Assembly: GCA_015227615.1 (NCBI GenBank)
Contig: JAALGZ010000040.1
Span: forward strand, 62,001 to 126,000
DNA length: 64,000 nt
Source of the DNA: Labyrinthula sp. Ha
Taxonomy: Eukaryota; Sar; Bigyra; Labyrinthulida; Labyrinthulaceae
Direction: 5' to 3'
Shown piece after piece: positions 31,915 through 44,633 of the stretch (position 1 is its first letter; each line of letters begins with the position of its first letter). Under the pieces are notes generated by a model. That model was not told where the DNA came from. It saw only the letters and a list, made by a program, of their open reading frames with translations, and made no database searches. Made by a program: the position numbers and the translations under genes.

Positions 31915-34900
31915 CAGCAACATTACTCATGTAGTTGTAGGAAAAGAGAAATCAAGAAATATAAATACGCATTTAATACTACATCTAGTATTTTTTCGGA
32001 GTGAAAAATGATAGATATTTAGCTTTAAAGCTTTTTTGAGTAGTCATAACCTACAATAATCTAGTAATATGACTCATGGATCTCCCATGGAATACCCAAA
32101 ATAGATGGTACTGAGTGGTGGATATTAACCAGCTTTGACTGATATTTCTTGGCATATTATATGAATGACTGCTTTAGGTATTGAGCTCTCTGACTGATTC
32201 TAGTTTATGAGGACTTAATTCATTTAACGTATAGCCTTTTTCATAACAAGTAGAGCCATAGCACAGTTTCTTCTAATGCAGAAGTTTGTAGATGAGCATG
32301 AACCCGACTATTGTCTTCTTATTTTGTTTCCCAAAGTAAATAGAATCTGAAGGTGTATTTTTTTTCTTTATGGAAGAAGAAACAACCTCCGTCATCACCT
32401 ATAATATTACAAATTTGAGTATTGAAATCACTACGATAATTACTTTCGTAAAGGCCTCCAGCTCGTCAATTGGGATCGATCATTTAGTTTATTCAGATAC
32501 TAGGCGTATTTTATCTTCCAGAAGCTATACTATATTGCTTCAGGAAACTAGAGCATAAACACTATTTACTTTTTCCAGATGAGATTGTACATTTAGAAGA
32601 CTAAGAATAGAATACTTCAGTTGATCTATCCAGCCCTTCATTAAACAGTTGCGAGGTACTTTTCATCCTTAAACCGGGATAAATTTTTCAATTTTGAGTA
32701 ACAATCTCTATATGAAATATAAAACAAGGAAAGGTATTTATTTCTGGTATTCTTGAAACTAGTATATATATAGCATTATTATTTTTTGAGCTTATCTTCA
32801 GGTAGAACTTATTCTAAAGAGAATCTGAATTTATCTGATGCGACTCAAGAATATAAATTACAGACTATGTTCCATTTAGACTTATCCTGGGTTAAGCAGG
32901 TTTTGGATAATTAGGAAAATATGATTAGAGAATTTTTTAACTTGAAAAAAATGCGATAGATATGACAATAGAGTAGAATTCTGGTAGGTATATCTATAAT
33001 ATGATTCATCTTTATCGCCCTTAATACGTCTAACTTGCACTTTTTTACTCTAGTAAGACCTGAATGAGATGAAATAGGATGAACTGGTTCTGGGTACCGT
33101 GCGTGATGGAAATGATTGGAGTGGTTGGATGTAATGAACAAAATTAACCTTATAAAAGAATCATGTTACTTAGGAGATTCCTATACTTGAGGGTATGTAG
33201 CCAGATTTCTAGAACTATCTATGTGAAAGAAATTGCTGAGAGCAAACAACAACATATAATGAACAACAATCGTAGTGTTTCTTTAAGCAATGTCAAAGGA
33301 AAAATAAAGCTAAACATGGTGTATATTATTGTTTTTATTTCTCTGGTTTTCTTAACAGTTAAAGGCCATAGTTCAGCTAAGCTTTAATAAGAGTATGGCT
33401 CTGTTGACCTTTTGCCAAATCATTGTCATTTATTACAGAAACAGAAGGCTAGATTACCATTCTGGCTTAACGCTCGTTGAATTTATTCTTAGCACTTTAT
33501 TTATTTTTTATGCTAAAACTTAGTAAACCGCATACATCAATCGTAGTAGGATCTAGAACAAATATGATATTTTCCAAATAAACCCTCTCGGTACTTGTTA
33601 TATGAACTGATGTAGAACAAGTACAACAAGTGGTTCTGAAAAAATATACAGGAATTTAACATACTATTTTAATGTTGTACATAGTATCGCACTAAATTCT
33701 TTTGTTTTGCTGTTTAAGGCTTTGTAGCATTTTCTAGCTTGAATGAGATTAATTTAGCCGTGATATACTTCAACCTACACACATCTCAGATTTATAATAT
33801 CAATCCTATGTACTTACTTGCTATACATAATGGCAATGCAACACTACAATATTTCCTCAAACTTTTGATAGTACCCAATACTTTTACTGTATTCACACTG
33901 TCAAACTCAAATCCAGCAAGGTAGGAAACTGTCCAACATTCGACTTTCTTCCATGCCAAGGTGGGCAAGTTTGGACTAAGACATTTTAGACATTAAGGTA
34001 TGAACTATTTGTGAACGACCATTGTTGTTCAATTAATAAGAGATCCAGTTCTACACATGAGTCTTTCATGCCTAAAAGCTGACGACACTAGCTTGCAAAC
34101 TGTGCTGGTCATAAGCAAATATTCTTAATGGGCCAGAGGGGTTATGTAGTCACATGCCTGATACAGACATCACCTTTTCAAAACTATAAAGAAAGAAATT
34201 AAGAACATTGAACGAAAAGATTTCCTTCAATGTATTCCAATCTGGATGAGTTTTTTGGAGAGATTTATCCGAATTTCAACTAAAATGAGGATGATTCTGA
34301 ACGAGGAGAAGATAAAGTTCTTAAAATTGTTGAGCTCCTAATGATTATACCTTGAAAGAAGAAAAAATTTGAAGCTACACTTAGTAATAAATATAAGAAG
34401 AAAAAAAAAGTTTTTGCAGAGAAAAATGTCAATAATTTAAAGAGACTGAGTCAAAAAATAAAAATATAAAAAGCATCGAAAGCGAAACAAAAGAGAAAAC
34501 TTCCTGATGAGTACAATAGCTCAAGAAACTTGCTGCATGTTCTAAGGAAAACTAGATATCAGTTCAGTCAGCAGACAATAACTATGTCTTTCAGAGCTCT
34601 TTTCATTTATCAAACAGCACTATTATAAGAAAAACGTTTTAAAAGATACCAGAAGATCCTTTTCGCTGTGAAAAGAACCAAAAATCATATCTTATCAACT
34701 GTGAAGAAACAATTCCAGTAGTTCAAATTTTCTTACGTACAAAATTCCAAAGGCTTAAGGTTGTCTTTTTATACATACTTGATAGCTTCAAATTTTCTTA
34801 ATTCATTACTTTTGAGAACCCAGTCATTGTTCATTAAATTATTCTATTTAACTTGCTCAATGGAATAACTAGTTTAACAGCAAGTATTTTTTGTTTTTAT

Positions 34901-35200
34901 GATTGCTAGTTTACCTATTCTTTTTGAATGTCCATCACTACATGATAGATTTTTTTTCCATGGCCTACTTGAAGAAAAAGGGAAGAGATAAAAACTTGGG
35001 AAAACTTTTTGACACTACGGTAAATTAAATTCACTGTCTGCTTATAAAGGTATATACTATAAATGTATGCTTTTAATGATTTCCAGATTTCGCTTCGGAT
35101 GAATTTTAATTTTCTTAATGGCTTTGCAGCGTATCAAATAAATTACACGAGAAGTAGATGAAACTACATATTTTAACCCTTTAAATAGGTAGAATGACTG
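31915..35200. other. Gene-poor region
   Basis: No supported gene. The frames of 60-76 codons are not recognisable. Confidence 0.5.
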
Positions 35201-35208
35201 TTTCCAAG

Positions 35209-36651
35209 CTACAACTTTCCATTAGACGTTTTTCTCGTGTAGTTTTCTTCTTCTCTCTTATGGTTGAATATTTGATATCCAGCCATCCATGTTCTGTCTA
35301 TCCAATCTTTTAAATCAAACATCCAAGGTGTACGCAATACCATATCACCTTTTACACCTACACAAAAATCTCTTCCTGTTCCCAAGATTCCAAGAAAGTT
35401 TGTTTGAGGAACATAATCAATAAGTTCATAGTTTTTACTGCTATCTTTTGCAAGTAAAGACTTTATTCTTAGAGTAAGGTTTTCAAGTAAAATAGGTCCT
35501 TCACGAACAGCAAAAACACCTGCTTTTGGTAAACCAGTTTCTCCAAAATGACAACAATCTCCAACAGCAAACACATCAGGTGTATTTACAGATTCAAGTG
35601 TTGCTTTTACTTTAACAAAGTTATCAGCAGTTGTTTTTAAATCAGATTTTCCCAGAAATTCAGCTGCTCTTGCATCTGTAGATAAAAAGAGAACATCAAA
35701 AAAAACTTTTTTACCAGTTTTTGAAACAACATAACTTTTATCTTGTACATCATTTCCATCAAAGTTTGGAATAAAAGTAATTCCAGCATCTTTTAAAACT
35801 TGTACTAAACTTTTTTGTGCAGGTTTTGATAAATGGGGTACTAAATTTGGTGTTTTAGAAACTATTGTAATATCAAAAGCTGAGTTCATTTGATGCAGAG
35901 AAAGTGATAAATCAACTCCAGCTGCTCCACCTCCAACAATAACAATTCTTGGACGTGTAAGAGAATTAAGTTTTTCTTGAAGGTTTTCCCATCTATGAGA
36001 AAAATTAGAAATAGGTTTAACAGGAAGAATATTTTCTTCTTTCTCAACTTGTTTTGCTATTTCTGGTGGTAATTTTGGAGTACATCCAGTATCAATAGTA
36101 ATAATATCCCCTTGAATTGAATCTCTTCCAGAAGAAAAATATACAATTTTATTCTTTCCATCTATTTTTGTTACTGTATCTTGTATAAAATGAACTTGAT
36201 TTGGAGCAAGATCACAAAGTGCAGCAACATCAATATGTGCTTCATCAAAAGAATAAAGTCCTTGAATATATCCCGGAAGCATTCCAGAATAAGGAGTTTT
36301 TACAGTTGTGTTGATCACAATAACTTCTATAGGTAGATTTAGTTTTGGTAACATCTTTAAAGTATGAACGTGAGAATGACCTGCACCAACAAAAATAACT
36401 GTCAGTTTTGGTTCCACAGCTTTGTTTTTCAACTTAACCAGTCCATGATCTGTATTTTTCTTTTTTAATAGGGGTAATCTTCTTTTGAGTTCTAAAGTAA
36501 ACAGTAATTGAAGTGTGTGATAATGAGCAGAGAAAGTAGGTGATAGCTTGAAGGAGAGTCCAACATATATGAGAAAAAGATGTAGTATCACAAATATTTT
36601 CTTGATAGAATATACAATGTAATCTTTACCTTGAGAAATAAACTCGAACAT
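35209..36651 (-). CDS. Stand-alone FAD/NAD(P) oxidoreductase, copy A
   Basis: 480 residues from an ATG. It has the oxidoreductase half of the SelD fusion: FAD motif VGAGHSHVHTLKMLPKLNL, second Rossmann motif IVIVGGGAAGVDLSLSL and DVFAVGDCCHF. It lacks SelD and ends in a short basic tail (IFNHKREEENYTRKTSNGKL). A hydrophobic segment near residues 15-38 (IKKIFVILHLFLIYVGLSF) may anchor or target it. Family knowledge places it among pyridine nucleotide-disulfide oxidoreductases related to type II NADH dehydrogenases; substrate unknown. It differs from copy B by one residue that I noticed (DKSYVV against DKNYVV). No frame break is seen, so both copies look functional. Confidence 0.93.
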   Translation of the reverse strand: MFEFISQGKDYIVYSIKKIFVILHLFLIYVGLSFKLSPTFSAHYHTLQLLFTLELKRRLPLLKKKNTDHGLVKLKNKAVEPKLTVIFVGAGHSHVHTLKMLPKLNLPIEVIVINTTVKTPYSGMLPGYIQGLYSFDEAHIDVAALCDLAPNQVHFIQDTVTKIDGKNKIVYFSSGRDSIQGDIITIDTGCTPKLPPEIAKQVEKEENILPVKPISNFSHRWENLQEKLNSLTRPRIVIVGGGAAGVDLSLSLHQMNSAFDITIVSKTPNLVPHLSKPAQKSLVQVLKDAGITFIPNFDGNDVQDKSYVVSKTGKKVFFDVLFLSTDARAAEFLGKSDLKTTADNFVKVKATLESVNTPDVFAVGDCCHFGETGLPKAGVFAVREGPILLENLTLRIKSLLAKDSSKNYELIDYVPQTNFLGILGTGRDFCVGVKGDMVLRTPWMFDLKDWIDRTWMAGYQIFNHKREEENYTRKTSNGKL

Positions 36652-36709
36652 TTTTATTTTTTGAATTTGTTAAGATATTTTTTTTGTTGAATAAATTAAC
36701 CATATTTTT

Positions 36710-37046
36710 CTCCGTTTATCCGAAGACGTTTTATTTTTTAATATGATTAATTATTCTCAAATATAACTAAAGTATAGAGTAAGTTTAGAATATTTTAACT
36801 ACCACATATCATAATATTTTATATACTCTTAATCTTAACTATATGTTAACTACTTCTATTCTTCTCTTATAGTATTTCGGAATACTTTCTCCGTCTATAC
36901 GATTTAAAATTGGATATATTTAATAAGATCTTTTTTTCGTTATTCCGTTAATTAGATATTTACTTAAGTGTTATGGATTATATACTGGAATTAATTTCCA
37001 ATAGAACGGAAATATAATTATTCTATTGTTTTGCTCCGTCTATTCG
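36710..37046 (-). promoter_or_regulatory. Triplicated CGxATAxACGGAG motif upstream of copy A
   Basis: Three 13-mers occur on the minus strand at 36710-36722, 36889-36901 and 37034-37046, reading CG(G/T/A)ATA(A/G)ACGGAG, each followed by A/C and A-rich sequence. They lie about 60 to 395 bp upstream of the ATG in otherwise AT-rich DNA. A role as transcription-factor sites is inferred. Confidence 0.35.
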
Positions 37047-37120
37047 ACAAAAACTAACTTTATATATAATTTAATTTATAAAATTAAAACTAGAATAGTT
37101 AGTTTATATATATATATTTG

Positions 37121-40100
37121 TTATACTTATATCTAGGACCTGTTAAACTTATATCTAACAAAAGAGTATTAGTCAAACAAATGTTGTGAAAAATAGAAGT
37201 CCACAGCGGCTACAGGCCTCTAACATTCATACTATTCATGAAAATTCATATGTTGCTATTTGTAGAACAGGATAGACTTTAGCGATTTAAGACGGTTGAT
37301 GCTGTTAAAAAACATTACTGTAGATTTTTCCGGTTAGCTTCAAACTCTCATTGGCTCCTTTTACCAAAGTTTAACAAATTTACTGACTGGAAAAAATGAG
37401 ACACTTGGTTGCATGTCTAAAGGTATTATCACTAGATACATCTATGTTTTTTCTTGGACCCAAACAAATATCACACCTACAGGGATAACACTGATTTCCT
37501 GATGTAAGAAGAAAATTTGATTCTAAGTTAACTTTTTTCGAAATGGTGAAAATTTGCCGAGGTAGAACACATGAACTAACCTAAGACCCTAGAATTTCTT
37601 CAACTACTTGGAAACTAACGAGAGGCTTAACCTGAGGTTAACAAGAGCTTTCTGTTTTTTTGATTCTACACAAAAACAGAAACAGCCTGCAACATGACAG
37701 AGTTAATTCTCAAAATATCTAGTCTATTAGACACTATGTCGGGAGATATATCGTACGTAACAAAAGAGCAAAATTATCTCTCAGGCTATGATTTCTAGAA
37801 CCAGTCAGTTTTTGGACAGGTTTCCACATGTACGAATACAATAATTTTAATTTCTTCTTGCAGGTTTTCGTAAGGAAAGGAAGTCTTATTCCAAATTGGT
37901 AGTAAAACACAATGAAATAAATTAGGTAGGTGCCTGTAATCGATATTTCCTAAGTGTTCATTTCTGTGTGCGTATAGTACCAGTAGGCGGGTTTATGATG
38001 ATTACGACCGAATATTGTTACAAAGTTTTCCTATAACAATCTCCAGGAATCTCGCTTTCACTTATTTGTAAGTTGCACCTGATGTCTTGTTGGTGTAGAA
38101 GTTAATCCATGATATATAGGGTTCCATCTTTTTCCTATTCATTATACTGGTGACCTCATTTTTGAAAATATGAAAAAAAAGGATATTAATACCGATTCTT
38201 TTCTTTAAGAAGTAACAAGGTAAGTCACGCCAACAAACTGACGCTTATTGTCTTTTTTTCAAAGGTTAGTATCTTGAAAATTCTGGAGCCATTGAAAATG
38301 CAAATAAGAGACAAAATGAAAAGGGTTTTACTTCGTCTAACTAATCTATTGTTAGTAGTTAGTTAGGATAGGTCATTCAACTGATGCTACCGACTTTTAT
38401 TAATTTTTTTCTCAATTTCGATATGCGTTTTTGTGAACTATCTGGATACTTAACTGCAAAGATTCCAACTGCATGCAAAGTTGTTTGGAATGTGCCCGAA
38501 AAACTTTACCAAGCTAAGACCGCAAATATTGACCTTGTTTTCAGCAATATGTCACACCCAATTGAAAAAAAAGGTGAGCTTCATTTTCTGAGACACAAAC
38601 ATATCACACCTCACAATTTGCTTTGGAAAAATAGTATTCAAAACTGTAGGTGAATTTAATCGATAGACCCAACTTCTACCTACATTAGTGCTTATTTTCG
38701 TATAATGGTCAGGTATAAAATAAAAGGTTTGTTATTTAGGAGAGATAAAGAGTTACACCTAAAGGAAATTATCTGTAAAAGGATTTTCAATGCCCATGTT
38801 ATGAGATATTCAAGCGTAATATATATTTCTGTTGGATTTAGATTTTAAATGTACACTAATATCAACCTAAAGGATATAAAACTGCTTTTTTACAAGTTCT
38901 ATTCAGTCATATCGAATGGAATTTCCAATAAAGGGGAATTTGTCTGATAGAAGACATATCGAATTTTGCAAAAGGAAATATTTACACACATGGAGAATTT
39001 ACTTCATAAATACATACACGGGTAAAATTACATAAATTTAGACTTAAGAATTTGAAGTTAAAAGTCCCTATAAGACATAGGATGCATTCCAATAAAGCTA
39101 GCAATACACCAGTTTACTATGATGACAAAATGTGAACGAGTTTTGAGAATCTGAACAGGGACATATTATCTCCCAAAGTGGTTTGGATCAGTGTAATACT
39201 TCAGGCACATATATATTATTGCAAACAGAAGGATAAGGCTAATTAACAAATCCGCTACCTGACACCTTTTGAACCCTAGCTTCAAAATTAAAATACAATG
39301 GTTCTGCAAAATATTTGCCCAACTTGTCTCAACGCCATAAGAGATCACTCGCCGTTTCGAAAAATAAATGAAAATATTAAACCAATTGATGGAACAAACT
39401 AAATAGATAGTTGTACGGCCCAAGATAATTATTAACAATAGAGGGAAATAACACCAATGCATCAAGTATTTCAAGAGCTTCAAATTCAAAGAAAGAAAAA
39501 GTTTAAAATTCTTTGAAGCTATAAGACCTGATGAACTTATGGTTTGAATAAATCGGAACTAATCAAGTATTCATCAATGAATTACTTTTTTACTAAGTGA
39601 AAAAAAGTGCATGAAAAAGATAAGATCTAATAGAGTAGAATTGTCCAAACTTCGTGGCAAATAATTGTAGTTGAAGACTTTATTTGCCAAAAATGTATAA
39701 ATAAAAAGTTAAGTAATTTGATTGTGCTATTGTATAAAACTTTTATATTAGTACTCGTGTGGGCCTCCTGGTCATACTACAACCAAGAAGTACTTGAGGA
39801 AACAAAAACCAGGCCTAGTACCATAATATGACTGCCAAAGAGTAACAATGGGTGTTGACAGCAATTCTCTATTTACGAGGCTGTCTTTAGTGACTATGTC
39901 GCACAGGATCAAAAGATCCCAAAGAAGAGAAATCTTGTACAGTATCAGACTACATAGATTGGCAAAACAACTGGGCACAGAAGCCTGAATTTTCTTTCAG
40001 GACACCATTTGGTGTTATATTGCGAACTCTAACATTAGGGCACCGGAACTTATCATAGAACTCAAGTACTACCCTACAACGCTGTAAATATACTAAAAGT

Positions 40101-43100
40101 AATAAAAGGACAATAAACACATATCAAGAGTCATTATACCACTGATTAGACTGGAGTTATAAGTTTTCAAATACTATTATAACCAGAACTTGCATTAATA
40201 ACAAAAGTTCAATTTTAGACAACATACTTATTATACATCAAAAAATAAACTCAAAGGTTAAGGAATTGTTGGTGCATCTGAATTTAACAGCTCAACTCTA
40301 AGAACGTCCCATGTATCAAATCTTGTTACTCAGTAGTATATTACTACTGGTTGAAATAAGTTTAAGTGTTGATCCTGGAGAATTTACCATCTCTCCCAGC
40401 AGCAAAATATATATGTTTATAATAGTAATTGTTGCTTTCTTGAAATATTTAGTTAATTAATATCCTAGTAAATAAGTGATGCAAAATTAAAAGTAAATCA
40501 TCAACAAGATAATTGGAAAGTATGTAGAGAACTCTAACGCTGTTTCCTAAACTCAGCATTGCGGAATACTTCAATGGAAAACATAATATATAAAAATATA
40601 GTTTAAAGTTCAAGATAATGCAACATTTGTAAGTCATAATACCTTATATTTATATCAGTTTATGAAAGGCAGTACGTCCTTGAAAAAAAAAATTATAATT
40701 TTACTCTTGCACTTCGATTTGGTTCCTTGAACCAAGCTCGTATTGTTTATTATGTCATATTCTGTAATAAAAAACTAACAAGGCCACAGAAAAGAAGCAG
40801 CAAAGTTAGCACAGAAATGAAAAATGACTCCTAAGTAAAGGTAGGACTTGATATACCTCAAATAACACTTCATTTATTGATAAAATAGTATATACCCATT
40901 GAAACCGCGTCAGATGAGCTAACATCTAAATGATTTGTATATTCTATCTAATTCTTGTGCCACAAGAGAATTTTTGAAGGACCAGCCATGTTTCCCAGGA
41001 TTAAGTTGGGAATTACCGGGGTTCGGAAGATGTTTTCTACGAATTTAAAGATTTTGGTATCCACATTCCTGCAACAAGATGCTAATGCAGAGAATTGAAT
41101 GGGTCTGCAGAAGTATGAGGAGAGTAGTTCTGCTGCCATTATATTTTCAAAAAAGATGGGGTAGTGGAGGGAAAATTCAAGTAAAATTAAGAAGTAATAC
41201 AAGGAAAAATTAAATAAAAACAGGGCTTTATGAGCAATACCTTAGATATTGCCCATAATATCCCTATAATTCATCTAAAGAGATTGAGAAAAAAATTAGC
41301 TTATTTGAGGCTAGTTTGATAAATACCAAAAGACGCTTTGATATGTCAAGATAATATCATACGTTACCCCTACTTGGGAGAATTTTGGCAAGTTATTGGC
41401 AGCACACCTTAAAATGTACGTTCGTATTCTCGTGTAAAAATCAGAATCATCATGGGATAGATCTTGATGCCAACGCAGGCTTCATGAATTTTGAGCTAGT
41501 TTACTGAATTCTTGTGTTTCTTTTTGGGTATATATGGTAAGAAGCTGGGAATATATGATGACAAGAGAAAGCTAATGTCTTCTTATTAAGGAATCTCTGT
41601 ATACCCACTGAAGATATGCTAATGTATCACTTAGAAAGTTATCTTCGAAGCACTAGTTTCAGATTAATAAGTCAAAAACAGTGAGTCGCTAGATTTAAAG
41701 CGCTAAGGGTACTCCACCTGAAGCATCTGTAATTTCATGTTAAACTCCAGTTACCATTTCGTTGAGTTGCATGGTGTCGTTTGGGTCAGCTGGCAAGAAA
41801 TGCTCACAGAGTTCCTTACTTGTTGATTTTTGAGCTTCTAAGATTACTTAATGGGGTAGAGCTGATGACCTCCACGTGGCTAAGCCCCAATACTAAAGCC
41901 AGACGTAGTCTCGCAAAGTGAGCATGATTTTTCTCTTTGTTGTGATCTGCTATTGGTACAACAAATATAGGCGAGGTTTTATCCCTTGTTAATTATGTTT
42001 AGTTTGTTGTTACCTGGATCTTTAGTATAGAAAACAAGTTAGAATTGAACTTGATTGGTTAGTTATTACTCTGACTATGCAAACAAAGCTTCTTTTGCAA
42101 ATCTGCCGTTACAGTGGGTAGTATAGTTTCTAGTTACTGAAGATTACTCCCCTGTTCGCTGCGTCGCTTAATATGATGTTTTCTGTGGTTTTAATCTCAT
42201 TTTTTCTATTTCTAAGTAGCCTTGATCGAAATATGATTTTTTTTCTTACGATGTGCTTGTTCAATTGCTAAGACTTAATTGTCCGCAATGAGCTATGCAC
42301 GGAAATTCCACACTTTGAGCCTAATAGTAGTCTAAATATTTGACTTGTCTATTACGCTGTTTATATTAAGGTTCGCATATGCCCATAGGTGGTTATACAT
42401 AGGCTATAAGGTACAAAGTCCTCCCTTCTTTAGAGTTTCGTTCAACCAATAAGGATGTGTATAAGTTGTAGCTTGTCTTTTTTATTTTAAAAGTTGGAAA
42501 GAATAGGTGGTAACTTCCTTGACATCAGCGTTTTAAATCAGAAACAAATAATCATCTTATCATTTGTTGATGTTTTTCCTTTGGATGAATTATAATGTTA
42601 GATCAAAAGTTCCTTAACACGCTTACAATGGGCACTGACACAGGTTAACTTCCGTCTTGGGGAAATCATCCATACCAACCGGTCGCAAGACCGTAACTAC
42701 AAGAGTGGGAACCTTTCTATTTTAGCATTCTTGATCCCGATAAATATATTAATTTCATAGGAAAATATAGGGAAAATTGATTTAAGAATTGAGAAGGGAC
42801 AATTAGTACCGGGACAACGGGTATTTTCTATTTTTATATATCTTCTATGAAACTGAAAACAAAGCTCACCGGAAAAATAATAGAAAACCAACAGAATATC
42901 CGTTAGACGGACCAATTCGTTTCACGCCCATAAATTATGTTTTATCAACATTATAAAAAAATACCAATAAATCAAGGACAAAAATTTCTTCCACAAAAAA
43001 TGTGATAAACATCCCTAATTAAACCATACAAAGTTTTCTAACCTTTATGCAATTGTACTTTTCTAATTGAAATAGCTTTATGATGAAAATAAACATAGAA

Positions 43101-43298
43101 TATCTAGTTTTTCATGAAATAATAATGGTTTCATATCTGTATTATTTCCATAAAAATGTTTTGATACCGATGCTTAGCCGTATAACGCGTATAATGCACT
43201 AACGGCTCAAACTACAAAAATCAGCACGACCAAAAGAAATATCAAACTGTAAACAGAAACCTGAATATAAAAGAAAACGAAACATAACCCAAGATAGA
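37121..43298. other. Gene-poor region
   Basis: 6.2 kb without a supported gene. The longest frames are a hydrophobic 107-codon one on the minus strand (39166-39489) and an 89-codon one (38384-38653); neither resembles a family, and hydrophobic frames are expected by chance in AT-rich DNA. Confidence 0.5.
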
Positions 43299-44633
43299 AT
43301 GAAAAATTATACACTTTGTGATTCTTCGCTTGCAGGAAGGCTAGACATAGGACTACAGGTGTATCAAATTACATACTCAACATTATTCTTTACAGCTATC
43401 TGCTTCAGTTTGAAAATCTGGCACAAGAAGAAATGGCACCCAGCTCTTTCTGACAAACCTTTTCATATGTTTGTTCTTCAGTCTATTTTCTTTTGTTCTT
43501 ATCTATTATTTTCCTTTCTCTTTATTCTAAATACACCTTCACCTTTGACCACTTGCTCATCAACCACAGTTTTATTTTTTTTAGTACATTGTGTCTCTGC
43601 TCCAACTGCTGCTGCTTTACTTTCAGCTATATACAAATCCAAACATAATGATAAACTTCTTATATATTTTAGTAGAAATAAATTACTTACTGCACAAGGT
43701 TTAACTCATATATATGACTCTGATTCACACGAATCGAATGACGAAAAGCTGCTTTTGCAAATACGAAACCTAAAATATAAAGTGTCATCCAAGTTTCATT
43801 CACTTGTTGTTTTAGTTTTATGTACAGCTGATATATTACTTGCAATTTTCTTACAAGGTTTTTTTTGTCAAGGTTGGTTTGGAAGAGAAAAATGTGGATT
43901 TGAAACTGATCTCATAGAAACTTTAGCTGTTTCAACTTGTCTTGTGGCACTTCTTTTTATGTTTTTGATTATTCTTATAAAAAAAAAACATAATAAATAT
44001 ATTGAGAGAAAACATAATAGAAAATTTTTGTATAGGTTATTTTTATTTGGTGTTCTTCCAATATTCATATCTTCAGCTGTTATTGTAATAGATTCTAGAT
44101 TCTTCTCTGCAAACACAGAAAGTGTTAATTTTATTCCTCATTTTATGCTGGATGCTAGTTTTTTTGCACTTTATATTTTACTTGGTCCTTATTTTATATA
44201 TAAAACATTTGATGGTAGTGTTCGATCAATGCAATCAAATACTGAAGGAATAAATTTAACTGAAGTTCTTCAACATAAAACTGCTAGAGAAATGTTTCAA
44301 GCTTTTTTAGTAAGCAATTATTCAAGTGAAAACTTAGCTTTTGTTTCTCACATTGAAAGAATGAAAAATATGTCCATTGAAGAACTTGAAGAAGCAGCAA
44401 AACTTGTTTATAAAACATTTATTAAAGTAGGAGCTGTTGCTGAAGTGAATATATCATATTCTGCAAGGATGACTGCTGAGAATAGATTTAAATTATCAAA
44501 GTATTCAAAAGATATGTATCAAGAAGCATTTGAAGAAGTTATGACTTTATTAGAACACGAAAGTTTTCCAAAGTTTCAAGCTAGTGATTATTACAAAGAA
44601 ATCTTTATAAGCGGATATGAAGTGTCTTTGTGA
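43299..44633 (+). CDS. Seven-transmembrane protein with C-terminal RGS domain
   Basis: 444 residues, single exon, ATG start. Seven hydrophobic spans lie at about 24-41, 57-79, 88-112, 165-190, 206-228, 244-266 and 278-301. An RGS domain follows at about 318-436, beginning LTEVLQHKTAREMFQAFLVSN, through YSSENLAFVSHIERMKN and LVYKTFIKVGAVAEVNI, to YQEAFEEVMTLLEHESFPKFQASDYYKEI. RGS domains accelerate GTP hydrolysis by G-alpha subunits, here at a membrane. The layout (7TM then RGS) is that of plant AtRGS1-type and various protist receptors. A ligand cannot be read. Long loops are at 113-164 (charged). Coding DNA is strikingly AT-rich, as in the oxidoreductase copies. Confidence 0.9.
   Translation: MKNYTLCDSSLAGRLDIGLQVYQITYSTLFFTAICFSLKIWHKKKWHPALSDKPFHMFVLQSIFFCSYLLFSFLFILNTPSPLTTCSSTTVLFFLVHCVSAPTAAALLSAIYKSKHNDKLLIYFSRNKLLTAQGLTHIYDSDSHESNDEKLLLQIRNLKYKVSSKFHSLVVLVLCTADILLAIFLQGFFCQGWFGREKCGFETDLIETLAVSTCLVALLFMFLIILIKKKHNKYIERKHNRKFLYRLFLFGVLPIFISSAVIVIDSRFFSANTESVNFIPHFMLDASFFALYILLGPYFIYKTFDGSVRSMQSNTEGINLTEVLQHKTAREMFQAFLVSNYSSENLAFVSHIERMKNMSIEELEEAAKLVYKTFIKVGAVAEVNISYSARMTAENRFKLSKYSKDMYQEAFEEVMTLLEHESFPKFQASDYYKEIFISGYEVSL

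Larger units (their letters stand above)
35201..37120 (-). repeat. Inverted 1.92-kb duplication, copy A
   Basis: It is near-identical in inverse orientation to 58615-60538. It covers the whole oxidoreductase gene plus about 470 bp upstream. It starts a few bases past the stop codon and ends in a TA microsatellite next to CAAA. Beyond both ends the two loci share nothing. I counted about six substitutions in the parts compared plus TA-repeat length. Confidence 0.95.

Noticed and set aside
39166-39489. 107-codon hydrophobic frame on the minus strand
   Set aside because: Hydrophobic frames are common by chance in AT-rich DNA. No family resemblance and no neighbouring support.
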